From Primulina eburnea (lineage: Eukaryota; Streptophyta; Magnoliopsida; Lamiales; Gesneriaceae): a DNA stretch of 64,000 bases. The notes beneath the pieces are model-generated. The model was not told the origin of the DNA and made no database searches. It saw only the letters and a program-made list of their open reading frames with translations. Both the position numbers and the translations under genes were made by a program. Location: positions 19,191,054 to 19,255,053 of the forward strand of contig NC_133101.1 of NCBI RefSeq assembly GCF_022965805.1. The letters run 5' to 3'. Shown piece after piece: positions 12,797 through 24,775 of the stretch. How positions within the stretch are numbered: the stretch's first letter is position 1; the number at the start of each line of letters is the position of its first letter.

Positions 12797-14368
12797 TGTA
12801 ACGCCCCGAAAATTTTAAAGTTCACGTAAACCACATGCGCGCAAGTTATTAAATTCTTTGTATTTTAATTAAACGTTTTAATTGCATTAATTAATTATGT
12901 TGTGCATAATTGCATGTTTAAAATATGTTTTTCTACATTTTTGCATTAAAATGTATTTTTTAAGGATATTCGAGTTGCGATCGAGGAACGGAGACCGAGT
13001 GCTGAAAAATAGAAAATGATTTTTATTAAATAGTTGTTTTTAATTATTTAAAAGCTAGGAGATGCTTTCTATTATTTTTGAAAAATAAGGGGTTTTGAGG
13101 TGATTATATACGCCGGAACGTAATTTTTATCGGTGTTGGATTTTTAACAAAAATGCGAGCTTTTTGGCAACCCGGCTAATAAATTCACAAATTTATTTAA
13201 ACAAAACTATTTTTAGCATTTTAATTAAATACTAATGGGCCTAATTAAACTACTTAAAGGCCTAAGTCTTGATAGTAAAATAATTAAATATTTAAAATGT
13301 AATTTTCCCCTAACTATCCCCCACAAACTCTCGCCCACTTTTCCAAAACAAATCAAATTCTTTCTTCCTAGCAAAACATCACACGGCACACACAAAATAA
13401 TTTGAAGAAAAATTCAAAAGCTTCAAGGGAGTTCAAGCCATGATCGTCCATCGCCGTTCTTCAATTCGTCAACGTATATTCGTGCGTAAATTACGCAAAG
13501 ACACGTCATATTCTCCTTTTACTCATCATTACACCATATTATGTATTTATGTTTGAATTTGAATGAAAACAAGTCACACAAGTTTTATTTTCGTAACTAT
13601 GTGCATATATGCTTTAAACTTGCTTTAAAACGTAGTAATACGTCTTATTTAAAGAATACATTAATAGTCCTCGAATTAAGCTAAATAAAAATATGATAAA
13701 ATTTATGTAGGCTTAAATAATTATTTGGGACATGTTAGAGTCAATGAAATTAATAAAATGTCAAAAACGGTAAATTTTACGTCCAGAGGTAAAACGGTCT
13801 TTTTACACCTAAAACTTAGTAAACTTCTTGGCAGTGTCCTAAATGCTATTTTATATGCTAATATGATTTTTTTTAATGATTATGGATGTTTATGAATTTT
13901 TATATGTTAATATGTCAATTTTAAATGTTTATGAATTTTTAAGATTCTAACACGTTTATTTTAAATGTTTACGGATTTTTAATATGTTAAAATTTTTATT
14001 TTAAAATTTTTATGATTTTTTATGATTTTTATATGTTAAAATGTTTATTTTAAATGTTCATGGATTTTTATGAGTTAACATTGACATTTAAAAGATATGT
14101 TGCATTCTTGGTTTAAAAGAAAAACGATATTATATGCATGTTTTTATTAAGTGATGGAAATACGAAATGTTGAAGGACGTGAAGGGATTGTGACTGCTAC
14201 ATGTTGGAAATATCGTGAGGGTTATGGTCCCAGTGGGAGTCCAAGGATCGTGTTTCCGTTGATACAAATACGAATATGAATACGATGATATGATAATATG
14301 AATGGAGATGTCGTGAGGGGGAAGGCCCTAGAGGGAGCCCATTTACGGGAGAAGGCTCCAGAAGGAAC

Positions 14369-14373
14369 CCATT
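14369..14373 (+). repeat. Target-site duplication of element B (left copy, CCATT)
   Basis: CCATT directly precedes the TG of the B 5' LTR. The identical CCATT directly follows its 3' LTR at 24776-24780. A 5-bp duplication is standard for LTR-retrotransposon integrases and fixes both ends of B. Confidence 0.95.
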
Positions 14374-17039
14374 TGTAAGGTCCAGGAATTTAACTCGCGT
14401 AACCTGAATGCATGCAATTTAGGATTTTTATTTTAATTATGTGTTTAATTATTTTTATGCATTTTATGTATAATTCATGCATGATAGGAATAACTCATGA
14501 AATTTTAAAAGTTCACGCATTAGAGTTTTTAGATGCATTTCACGCTCAATCGAGGAATGGAGACCGGAGAAATTTCAGGAAAATTATTTTATTTCACGAT
14601 TTATTTTATAAATTAATATAAGGTGTGTTTTTAGGGTATTTTTAAAAAATGGAAATTTTTGGGTATTTTTACCCGCAGGATTTGAATTTTTAACGGTACG
14701 CAAATTTTATCAAATCGGGGGACTTTTTAATGGTTTGGCTAATATTTTCAAAATCTTTTCAACACGAAATATTTTTCGAGAGTGCGTTTGGATTTATTGA
14801 GCCTAATTTTAAGCTTGCTAGGCTTAAATTTTTTTAAAACCCTTAATTATCATATTAAAACCCATAATTAGTTGGTTAACTAAATAATTATTACATAGGA
14901 AACCTTCACCCTTCCGTAACCTCTCCCACACCCGATTAATATACATCCGTTTCCCCTTAAGAGCACCCATCAGTTTCAGAAAGAAAATAAACTCCAGCAG
15001 AAGGCTCGATCTTGAGATTGTTTATGCAAAGAAAATTCAATCGGGTGCCTCCACTTCATCCTTGCACTCCAACCATCTTAAGGCACGCTTTGTACCCTCT
15101 TTTCTGCATCATTCATGTCATATATATCTGCATTGTATGTTTTTTTGCATGAAATATTCTCGATCTATCAAGAAAATGGAGGATTTTCGGTTTTTGTTCA
15201 TGGCATGTATTTCTTTTATTTTTACTCACGATTTCTGGATTGTGGTGTAAAGGGGCTGCTGTACTAGGATGGTAAGGGATTGTACAGATCGTGATTTATG
15301 AGGCTTAGGTGCTGGTGTGTGCTGCAGGGTCTAGATCGATGAGTTTTGAGAGAGGGACAATCGGGTATTGGTGATTTGTGAGAATTGGAGTGCTCGGTCG
15401 TGTTCTTTGGCTCTGCTGCGTGATGGATTTTCTCCAGCCCTGGTCCAGAATCTGGTGGGTCTGAGATGGGGGCTGGAATGGCTAAATCAACGCTGGAGTC
15501 GAAGGATCAACCAATCGTGCCATGTCGGAAAGGGTAGTCACTAGTCTCGGTAAGGAGTTCGTTGGTGTTCCTCGGACTCAAGCTGTTGAGAGAGTGCATG
15601 GTGATGGTTTCTTGGTTCTGATAAGTGCCTTAGAGTCTAGTCTAAGTCCTCGGAAGGCTGGTTCATGGTGGAACGAGGGGTTAGCTTTAGGGCGTGAGAT
15701 TTTAGGAAGATAAGAGCACATGAGGTGGTGAAAGGGGAGAGGACCGAGAGTTCCTGTAACATTCTGGAAATTTCAGCGTGAGTTTGGCAACTTAATGACA
15801 TTGTATTAGTACCAATTAAGTGTTTTTAAGGTTAGGTAAAAGTTAGGGAAAATTTGGGTTAAGTATCGAGTCAATTCGGGTTAAAACCGGGACGCGGTCC
15901 AAGTTTTAAAACGAATCGGTTCAGTTGTATTTTTGGCTCGAAATTACGTCAAGGAATATTTTTAAATATGTTTTGGGATATTTTAAGGAGTTTGGTAAGC
16001 TTCGGGTCAATTTTACAGGTGTAGGATTAAAACGAGAATTTTCGGGTTTTCAGGGGCAAAATGGTCATTTTGCACCCGGGGTTAGATTTTGGTGCTAGCA
16101 GCGCCCTGAGCACAAATATATGATATTTTAAATGTTTATGCATCATTTTTTTTACGATTTTCATGCAATTATGATAAATATGTTGCATGCTTGGTTTAAA
16201 GGAAAAGTTACGTATATGCATGTTTTTATTAAGTGATGAAAATGATGATATTTTTGAAGGATGTGATTTGGTTGTGACTGACGATGTATATGTATACGAT
16301 GACATGAGATATGATGAGCTGAGGCCCGGGCTCAGTGGACGGGTAATGCTGTCGCTGATGTCCCTCGCTGCCGGGTACCACGGTTTTTATAGATGGATCC
16401 ATCGATAGAGCTGATACGATAGAGCTGATACGAAAGTCACAACTAATGAACGGAATTCAATTAAAAGAAAATGTTTAAAGTTATGATGACACGATGAGCT
16501 GTTTTGACACGTATATGAAGATATGAGCTGACATGATATGAGTTGACACGACATGATTTTATACGACACGTTTACGTTATGCTTTTAAGTTCATGAAAGA
16601 TATATTGAGTATGATATTTTTCACTGCTGTGTGATATGTATATGTACTTGTTATTAACGGTACAGGTGTGTTGAGTCTTTAGACTCACTAGGCGTGTGTG
16701 ATGCAGGTGAGTTCGATGTTGAGGAGATTAGAGGCGCCGGACTCTGAGTCAGTGGACCTGGTGGGCGACACTACCCGAGGACCTATGATTATTCCGCATT
16801 ATTATGATTTCATATTTTGAGAGGATACGAGTATGTTAAGCTGTGTTTTTTTACAGTTGATGTTAGGATTTTCCTCGTCTTCACTTCGGTATATTTTATT
16901 GGCAATTACTCATGATGATTTTTAAATGACGTTTTTAAAATAGGAGTGCATGTATGCGATTTAATTAAATGGTTATTTTCAAAAGGAGAGTTTAAAAAAA
17001 AAAAAAAAATTCCGCATTTTAAAATGAGTAGACGTTTCA
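14374..17039 (+). repeat. 5' LTR of element B
   Basis: The LTR starts TGTAAGGTCCAGG and ends GTAGACGTTTCA, then GTTGGTATCAAAGC. It carries promoter and polyadenylation functions by analogy with other LTRs; I could not place its TATA box with confidence. The small ORFs at 14412-14621, 15062-15250, 15522-15713 and 16187-16408 recur in the 3' LTR only because the LTRs are copies. Confidence 0.95.
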
Positions 17040-17041
17040 GT

Positions 17042-17053
17042 TGGTATCAAAGC
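17042..17053 (+). other. Primer-binding site of element B
   Basis: TGGTATCAAAGC lies two bases after the LTR end, one mismatch from the initiator-Met tRNA site TGGTATCAGAGC. Confidence 0.88.
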
Positions 17054-17118
17054 AAGGGTCCTGTATAGGGTTGTGCCGTCGCCAGCTTCTACCGCTCAGT
17101 CTTCAAAGCCTCAAGTCT

Positions 17119-17296
17119 GTAAGTTTTATGTTTAAAATATTTAAAGTGATGTATTGTTATCACTTGCACGATTCCATGATTTACATTTTATGATGATGTA
17201 CTGCTTATCTTTAACTGTATTTATACCATAAAGTTTATTACTTTTAAAACTAGATTAATTGTATGAAGGGTTGCGTTTTAATTGGTCTATATTCAG
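17119..17296 (+). other. Possible leader intron upstream of the element B gag
   Basis: TCT|GTAAGTTTTATG at 17119 is a strong plant donor match. TATATTCAG at 17288-17296 is a plausible acceptor, two bases before the gag ATG. The same donor-like CTGTAAGT occurs about the same distance after the PBS in element C (25727) and element D (11910, minus strand). Splicing here would shorten the leader and remove upstream start codons. No transcript evidence is available. Confidence 0.4.
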
Positions 17297-17298
17297 AT

Positions 17299-18354
17299 AT
17301 GCCTCCTAGACGCGGACGGCCCAGGATAGCTAGAGTGAATGATATCCCTGAGGGTGGCAGGGGACCACCACCACCACCACCACCACCGGGAGATCCCGCT
17401 ACCCGAGTACTTGAGGGGTTAGCGAGATTTATGGAGCAGGCCCAGCAGGCGCCTCGCCAGCAGACAGACGTATTCGAGCAGTTCCGTAGGCTCAACCCGA
17501 AGGAGTTCGGGGGTACCACTGATCCATTCGTAGCTGAGGGGTGGATCAGATCACTGGAGCTGCACTTTGATTACCTTCAGGTTAGGGATGGCGACCGGGC
17601 TAGGTGCGCCATCTATATGCTGAGAGATGATGCGTCTCTATGGTGGGAGGGAGCCGCGCATGCTGTGGACTTGGCCACCCTTACCTGGGCCAGGTTCAAG
17701 GAGTTATTCTACGGGAAGTATTTCCCAGCTGACGTCAGGGGCCGCTTGACGAGAGAGTTCATGAGCCTCAGGCAGGCAGATTTATCGGTGGCGGAGTTCA
17801 TCCGCAAGTTTGACAGGGGCTGCCACTTCGTGTCCATGATAGCAGGAGATGCCGCCCAGAAGCTGAGGCATTTCTTGGATGGACTGAGACCTACTCTCCG
17901 CCGAGACGTCATGCTGATGAGGCCAGCAGATTATGACGAGGCCACTGCCTGCGCTTTTCAGGCAGAGCAGGCGTTGCGAGACATAGACTTTGAGATGCAG
18001 CGAAAGAGACATCAGGCCCAGTCCAGTTCCCAACCACAGAAAAAGCAGTACACGGGACCACCGAGGCAGCAGGGGCAGCAGAGGCCCCAAGGGCATGGTA
18101 GGAGGCCGCAGTCACAGCAGCAGAGACCTCCTCAGGCGCCAGGGGCGCCTAAGCCAGATGATAGGCAGCCATGCCCCAGTGCAGCAGATTCCATTTTGGC
18201 GAGTGCAGGTGGGGAACATTCAAGTGTTTTGTATGTGGCCAGGAGGGACACAAAGCAGCGGACTGCCCTAGGAACAAGGGCCCCACTACCGGCAGAGCAT
18301 ATGTGATGCATGCCGAGGAGGCTGAGGCAGCACCCGACTCGGCATTGATTACTG
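17299..18354 (+). pseudogene. gag: Element B gag, one frameshift before the zinc knuckle
   Basis: I chose the ATG at 17299 because MPPRRGRPR matches the element A gag start. An eight-proline run follows, then the capsid-like region (FVAEGWIRSLELHFDYL and SLWWEGAAH), TEF/EFIRKFDRGCHF, and a Gln/Pro-rich RNA-binding-like linker. The CCHC knuckle CFVCGQEGHKAADC (18224-18265) is in another frame: the C run at 18174-18177 appears one base short, so the unshifted frame runs into nonsense and ends at 18306. After the shift, the frame continues through RAYVMHAEEAEAAPDSALIT to the donor of the putative intron at 18355. Gag would form the particle shell and bind genomic RNA. Apart from the single slip it is intact. 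Confidence 0.92.
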
Positions 18355-18683
18355 GTAACCCTTTTGGTTTAATGTTTTAATTTACTGTTCCATTGCATGG
18401 ATTTTATACTGGTATGAGGACTTAATTATGGGATTTATACCTTAGAAAGATTTAAGATGCATGTTCTACTCGGTTGGGACTAAGAATTATACTGTTTGGT
18501 CTGAAGTATTGTAAGGATCCAAATGTACTAATGGGTAAGTTAAGGATTAAAATGCGAAATTCGAACGGTTGGGGATTGATATTAGGGATAATTCAGAGTC
18601 TATTCGAGAATTTTGGGATTAATTGACGATAATAAATCCCTTAAGTTCAACTCTATTAGATTTGATGGTATGTTCTGTCGCAG
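18355..18683 (+). other. Putative spliceosomal intron between gag and protease of element B
   Basis: The 329 bases start GTAACCC and end TCTGTCGCAG. They separate ...DSALIT-G from [16 protein letters not shown]. Removing them joins the halves in phase (G from 18354, GG from 18684) and gives a continuous gag-protease reading frame after the known slip. The segment contains several stops and is AT-rich compared with its flanks. Element A has a segment at the same codon and phase; element K does not. Confidence 0.68.
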
Positions 18684-21600
18684 GGAGGATACTTATTGCA
18701 GGAGTAGCCACGCATGCGTTGCTAGATTCAGGAGCTACGCATTCGTTTGTATCTGAATCCTTCGTGAAGCGACTAGGGATCATACCAGTAGCGATGGATT
18801 CGGGTTTCAGTGTATCGATCCCATCCGGCGACCAGATGTTCACATCTCGGATAGTGAGAGGATTGGAGCTCAGATTGCAGCAGAAGACAGTACAGGCAGA
18901 TCTGATAGTACTACCGCTGCCAGAGTTTGATATCATCTTGGGCATGGACTGGCTCTCTTCTCATGGAGCAGTCATAGATTTTCGCCAGAGGTCGGTGTCG
19001 GTCAGACCACCCAGTGGAAAGCCGTTTGTATTTGAGGCAGCGAGACATCAGCATTTCCCACACGTCATTTCCTGCATGCGTGCAAGAAAGCTTATTAAGA
19101 GAGGCTGCCAGGCGTTCTTAGCCAGCATCGTATCAGTGACAGAGCCAGTCAGTCAGAAGCTGGAGGATATAGATGTGGTCAGCGAGTTCTCCAGTGTGTT
19201 CCCTGGCGATGTTTCAGGCGTTCCACCAGACAGAGAGGTGGAGTTCTTTATTGAGCTTATGCCAAAGACAGTGCCGATATCTAAGGCACCCTACCGATTA
19301 GCGCCCGCAGAAATGAAGGAGCTCAAGGATCAGATTCAGGATCTGCTTGATAAGGGTTTTATTCGCCCTAGTTTTTCTCCTTGGGGCGCACCAGTTCTTT
19401 TTGTTAAGAAGAAGGATGGCAGCATGCGTCTGTGCATCGACTACCGAGAGCTGAACAGGGTTACAGTGAAGAATAAGTATCCGTTACCTAGGATCGAAGA
19501 CTTATTTGATCAACTTCAGGGAGCCTTGGTGTTCTCCAAGATAGACCTTCGATATGGATACCATCAGCTGAAGGTGAGAGAGTCAGACGTGCACAAGACA
19601 GCTTTTCGGACGCGTTATGGGCACTATGAGTTCTTAGTGATGCCCTTTGGCCTGACGAACGCGCCAGCGATCTTCATGGATCTCATGAATCGCGTATTCC
19701 AGCCATTCTTGGATCAGTTCGTCATAGTTTTCATTGACGATATTCTGATCTATTCGAAGAGCAGGGAGGAGCACAGTCATCATTTGAGGACAGTGTTGCA
19801 GACTCTACAGGATAGACGACTGTATGCCAAGTTCAGCAAGTGTGAGTTCTTGCTCGATAGAGTGGCATTTTTGGGCCACATTGTATCTCAGAATGGCATA
19901 GAGGTCGACCCCAGCAAGGTAGAGGCAGTCAGGGATTGGCCAGTTCCGAAGAGCGTGACAGAGATCCGCAGTTTCTTGGGATTGGCAGGGTATTATAGGA
20001 AGTTCATCCAGGGCTTCTCTTCTATTGCGGTGCCTATGACCGCTTTGACGAAAAAGAATGCTAAGTTTGTTTGGGGACCAGAGTGTCAAGAAAGCTTTGA
20101 CAGACTGAAGCAGGCCTTGACCACCGCACCAGTGCTAGCTATGCCATCAGGGCAGGGAGAGTTTGTGGTATATACAGATGCATCGAAGCTTGGGTTGGGC
20201 GCAGTTCTGATGTAACAGGACAGAGTGATAGCATATGCGTCCAGACAGCTGAAGGTTCATGAGAAGAACTATCCGACTCATGACCTCGAGCTAGCAGCAG
20301 TGGTATTTGCCCTGAAGATCTGGAGACACTATCTGTATGGGGAGAAGTGCAGGATTTTCACAGATCACAAGAGCCTGAAGTACTTCTTCACCCAGAAGGA
20401 ACTAAATATGCGACAGAGGAGGTGGCTTGAGCTGGTCAAAGATTATGATTGTGACATTAGCTACCATCCGGGTAAAGCTAATGTAGTCGCAGACGCTCTG
20501 AGCAGGAAGCACGCAGTGATCGCATATCTGTCAGTGCAGAGGCCGCTACAGGCTGAGATTCAGAGATTTGAGCTTGCAGTTTATGCCAGGGGCAAGGCCC
20601 CGAATCTCGCTACTCTGACAGTACAGCCGACTCTGAGAGACAGGATCCGTTCAGGGCAGATTTCGGATGAACAGTTACAAAAGTGGAGACAGAGGGACGA
20701 GGCTAAGGGCCAGAGACTGTATGCAGTTGTGGACGGCTTAGTCAGATATAGGGACCGCCTATGGGTTCCTGACACTGATTCCCTCCGAGCAGATATCTTG
20801 AGTGAGGCCCACAGCACCCCGTACTCCATCCATCCAGGGAGTACGAAGATGTATAAAGATCTACAGACATTGTATTGGTGGCCAGGCATGAAGAGGGATA
20901 TTTTGCGGTTTGTCTCCGAGTGTTTGACATGTCAGCAAGTCAAGGCAGAGCATCAGAGACCTGCAGGGAAGATGAGACCACTCCCTATTCCCGAGTGGAA
21001 ATGGGAGAACATTACTATGGACTTTGTGACAGGGCTTCCGAGGACTACTGGGGGATACAATGCCATTTGGGTGATTGTTGATCGGCTCACTAAGTCAGCT
21101 CATTTCTTACCGATCAGGAAGACATTCACTATGTCTCAGTACGCAGAGCTGTACATTAGAGAGATAGTCAGACTGCATGGGATTCCAGTGTCCATCGTGT
21201 CAGACAAGGATCCGAGATTCACGTCTGCGTTCTGGAAGAGTCTTCACCAGGCCTTGGGTACGAAGCTACTGTTCAGTACCGCCTTTCATCCTCAGACGGA
21301 TGGTCAGTCAGAGAGGGTGATTCAGATTCTAGAGGACCTACTACGAGCTTGCATGATCGACTTCCAGGGCAGCTGGGAGCCGAAATTACCTCTGGTGGAG
21401 TTCACATACAACAACAGTTATCAGGCATCGATAGGTATGGCTCCATACGAGGCACTGTACGGGAGGAAGTGTAGGTCGCCAGTTTACTGGGATGAGGTAG
21501 GTGAGCGAGCAGAGTTGGGACCAGATATTGTCAGACAGACGGCAGAGTTAGTGGCCAAGATTAGAGACAGGATGAGGACTGCACAGAGCCGTCAGAAGAG

Positions 21601-22063
21601 TTATGCCGATCAGAGACGACGAGATCTTGAGTTCGCAGTAGGGGATCATGTTTTTGTGAAGGTCGCACCGATGAAGGGTGTGATGAGGTTCGGGAAGAAG
21701 GGCAAGCTCAGCCCTAGATTCATCGGACCATTTGAGATCCTAGAGAGAGTTGGGACACTTGCGTACAGAGTTGCATTACCGCCGAATCTGGCGGGAGTTC
21801 ATAACGTGTTCCACGTCTCCATGCTGCGAAAGTACATGTCGAATCCTTCACATGTGCTTAACTATGAGCCACTTCAGCTGACACCGCACTTATCATTCGA
21901 GGAGAGGCCGACTCAGATCTTGGACAGACAGGAGAAGAGGCTCCGGAATAAAGTGATCCAGATGGTCAAAGTCAAGTGGCTGAATCATTCCGAGGAGGAG
22001 GCCACGTGGGAGACAGAGACCGAAATGAGGAGTCGCTACCCGGAGTTATTCGGTACGTTCTAA
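18684..22063 (+). pseudogene. pol: Element B pol, full length except for one in-frame TAA
   Basis: One reading frame covers everything from the intron acceptor to 22063, interrupted only by TAA at 20213-20215. The protease has [10 protein letters not shown] (18721). RT has [16 protein letters not shown] and [10 protein letters not shown] (19733). RNase H starts at [14 protein letters not shown] and continues after the stop as [11 protein letters not shown], with [11 protein letters not shown]. The integrase zinc-binding region is HP...H...[11 protein letters not shown] (about 20830-20955), and the catalytic core includes MDFVTGLP and SDKDPRF. The C-terminal tail [10 protein letters not shown]...EEATWE...RYPELF is the chromodomain-like end seen in Tekay elements. 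The stop replaces a residue that is glutamine in element K. It would separate protease-RT from the rest of RNase H and integrase unless read through. The frame-open start at 18623 lies within the putative intron and is not the real start. Confidence 0.95.
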
Positions 22064-22100
22064 ATTTCGAGGACGAAATTTTATTTAAGGGGGGGAGAGT
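22063..22100 (+). other. Conserved inverted repeat and polypurine tract of element B
   Basis: ATTTCGAGGACGAAAT overlaps the pol stop codon. It is followed by AAGGGGGGGAGAGT, which directly abuts the 3' LTR at 22101. The G-rich run is the plus-strand primer. The TTTCG/CGAAA arms can form a five-base-pair hairpin. Confidence 0.85.
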
Positions 22101-24775
22101 TGTAAGGTCCAGGAATTTAACTCGCATAACCTGAATGCATGCAATTTAGGATTTTTATTTTAATTATGTGTTTAATTATTTTTATGCATTTTATGTATAA
22201 TTCATGCATGATAGGAATAACTCATGAAATTTTAAAAGTTCACGCATTAGAGTTTTTAGATGCATTTCACGCTCAATCGAGGAATGGAGACCGGAGAAAT
22301 TTCAGGAAAATTATTTTATTTCACGATTTATTTTATAAATTAATATAAGGTGTGTTTTTAGGGTATTTTTAAAAAATGGAAATTTTTGGGTATTTTTACC
22401 CGCAGGATTTGAATTTTTAACGGTACGCAAATTTTATCAAATCGGGGGACTTTTTAATGGTTTGGCTAATATTTTCAAAATTTTTTCAACACGAAATATT
22501 TTTCGAGAGTGCGTTTGGATTTATTGAGCCTAATTTTAAGCTTGCTAGGCTTAAATTTTTTTAAAACCCTTAATTATCATATTAAAACCCATAATTAGTT
22601 GGTTAACTAAATAATTATTACATAGGAAACCTTCACCCTTCCGTAACCTCTCCCACACCCGATTAATATACATCCGTTTCACCTTAAGAGCACCCATCAG
22701 TTTCAGAAAGAAAATAAACTCCAGCAGAAGGCTCGATCTTGAGATTGTTTATGCAAAGAAAATTCAATCGGGTGCCTCCACTTCATCCTTGCACTCCAAC
22801 CATCTTAAGGCACGCTTTGTACCCTCTTTTCTGCATCATTCATGTCATATATATCTGCATTGTATGTTTTTTTGCATGAAATATTCTCGATCTATCAAGA
22901 AAATGGAGGATTTTCGGTTTTTGTTCATGGCATGTATTTCTTTTATTTTTACTCACGATTTCTGGATTGTGGTGTAAAGGGGCTGCTGTACTAGGATGGT
23001 AAGGGATTGTACAGATCGTGATTTATGAGGCTTAGGTGCTGGTGTGTGCTGCAGGGTCTAGATCGATGAGTTTTGAGAGAGGGACAATCGGGTATTGGTG
23101 ATTTGTGAGAATTGGAGTGCTCGGTCGTGTTCTTTGGCTCTGCTGCGTGATGGATTTTCTCCAGCCCTGGTCCAGAATCTGGTGGGTCTGAGATGGGGGC
23201 TGGAATGGCTAAATCAACGCTGGAGTCGAAGGATCAACCAATCGTGCCATGTCGGAAAGGGTAGTCACTAGTCTCGGTAAGGAGTTCGTTGGTGTTCCTC
23301 GGACTCAAGCTGTTGAGAGAGTGCATGGTGATGGTTTCTTGGTTCTGATAAGTGCCTTAGAGTCTAGTCTAAGTCCTCGGAAGGCTGGTTCATGGTGGAA
23401 CGAGGGGTTAGCTTTAGGGCGTGAGATTTTAGGAAGATAAGAGCACATGAGGTGGTGAAAGGGGAGAGGACCGAGAGTTCCTGTAACATTCTGGAAATTT
23501 CAGCGTGAGTTTGGCAACTTAATGACATTGTATTAGTACCAATTAAGTGTTTTTAAGGTAAGGTAAAAGTTAGGGAAAATTTGGGTTAAGTATCGAGTCA
23601 ATTCGGGTTAAAACCGGGACGCGGTCCAAGTTTTAAAACGAATCGGTTCAGTTGTATTTTTGGCTCGAAATTACGTCAAGGAATATTTTTAAATATGTTT
23701 TGGGATATTTTAAGGAGTTTGGTAAGCTTCGGGTCAATTTTACAGGTGTAGGATTAAAACGAGAATTTTCGGGTTTTCAGGGGCAAAATGGTCATTTTGC
23801 ACCCGGGGTTAGATTTTGGTCCTAGCAGCGCCCTGAGCACAAATATATGATATTTTAAATGTTTATGCATCATTTTTTTTACGATTTTCATGCAATTATG
23901 ATAAATACGTTGCATGCTTAGTTTAAAGGAAAAGTTACGTATATGCATGTTTTTATTAAGTGATGAAAATGATGATATTTTTGAAGGATGTGATTTGGTT
24001 GTGACTGACGATGTATATGTATACGATGACATGAGATATGATGAGCTGAGGCCCGGGCTCAGTGGACGGGTAATGCTGTCGCTGATGTCCCTCGCCGTCG
24101 GGTACCACGGTTTTTATAGATGGATCCATCGATAGAGCTGATACGATAGAGCTGATACGAAAGTCACAACTAATGAACGGAATTCAATTAAAAGAAAATG
24201 TTTAAAGTTATGATGACACGATGAGCTGTTTTGACACGTATATGAAGATATGAGCTGACATGATATGAGATGATATGAGTTGACACGACATGATTTTATA
24301 CGACACGTTTACGTTATGCTTTTAAGTTCATGAAAGATATATTGAGTATGATATTTTTCACTGCTGTGTGATATGTATATGTACTTGTTATTAACGGTAC
24401 AAGTGTGTTGAGTCTTTAGACTCACTAGGCGTGTGTGATGCAGGTGAGTTCGATGTTGAGGAGACTGGAGGCGCCGGACTATGAGTCAGTGGACCTGGTG
24501 GGCGACACTACCCGAGGACCTATGATTATTCTGCATTATTATGATTTCATATTTTGAGAGGATACGAGTATGTTAAGCTGTGTTTTTTTACAGTTGATGT
24601 TAGGATTTTCCTCGTCTTCACTTCGGTATATTTTATTGGCAATTACTCATGATGATTTTTAAATGACGTTTTTAAAATAGGAGTGCATGTATGCGATTTA
24701 ATTAAATGGTTATTTTGAAAAGGAGAGTTTAAAAAAAAAAAAAATTCCCGCATTTTAAAATGAGTAGATGTTTCA
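22101..24775 (+). repeat. 3' LTR of element B
   Basis: It is nearly identical to the 5' LTR (14374-17039), with scattered substitutions and a small insertion (ATATGAGATG repeated near 24268). It ends GTAGATGTTTCA followed by the CCATT target duplication. Confidence 0.95.

Larger units (their letters stand above)
14374..24775 (+). mobile_element. Element B: nearly complete Tekay/Del Ty3/Gypsy retrotransposon
   Basis: B is a 10.4-kb element with two LTRs of 2666 and 2675 bp, a PBS, gag, an intron-like segment, pol, a polypurine tract and a perfect 5-bp target duplication. By eye the two LTRs differ at only around one to two dozen positions plus one 10-bp insertion near 24268, so the insertion is recent. 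The coding region has just two visible defects: a one-base deletion near the gag zinc knuckle and one TAA in pol. It is inserted in the 5' LTR of element C. Confidence 0.96.

Noticed and set aside
14412..16408. Several ORFs repeated at 22139-24135
   Set aside because: They are repeated because they are in the two LTRs of B; no start context, domain or codon signal supports them.
17709..18115. Minus-strand ORFs opposite the gag of B
   Set aside because: They are shadows of a GC-rich coding region; no matching antisense ORF exists in A and no promoter is seen, in contrast to the Copia antisense gene.
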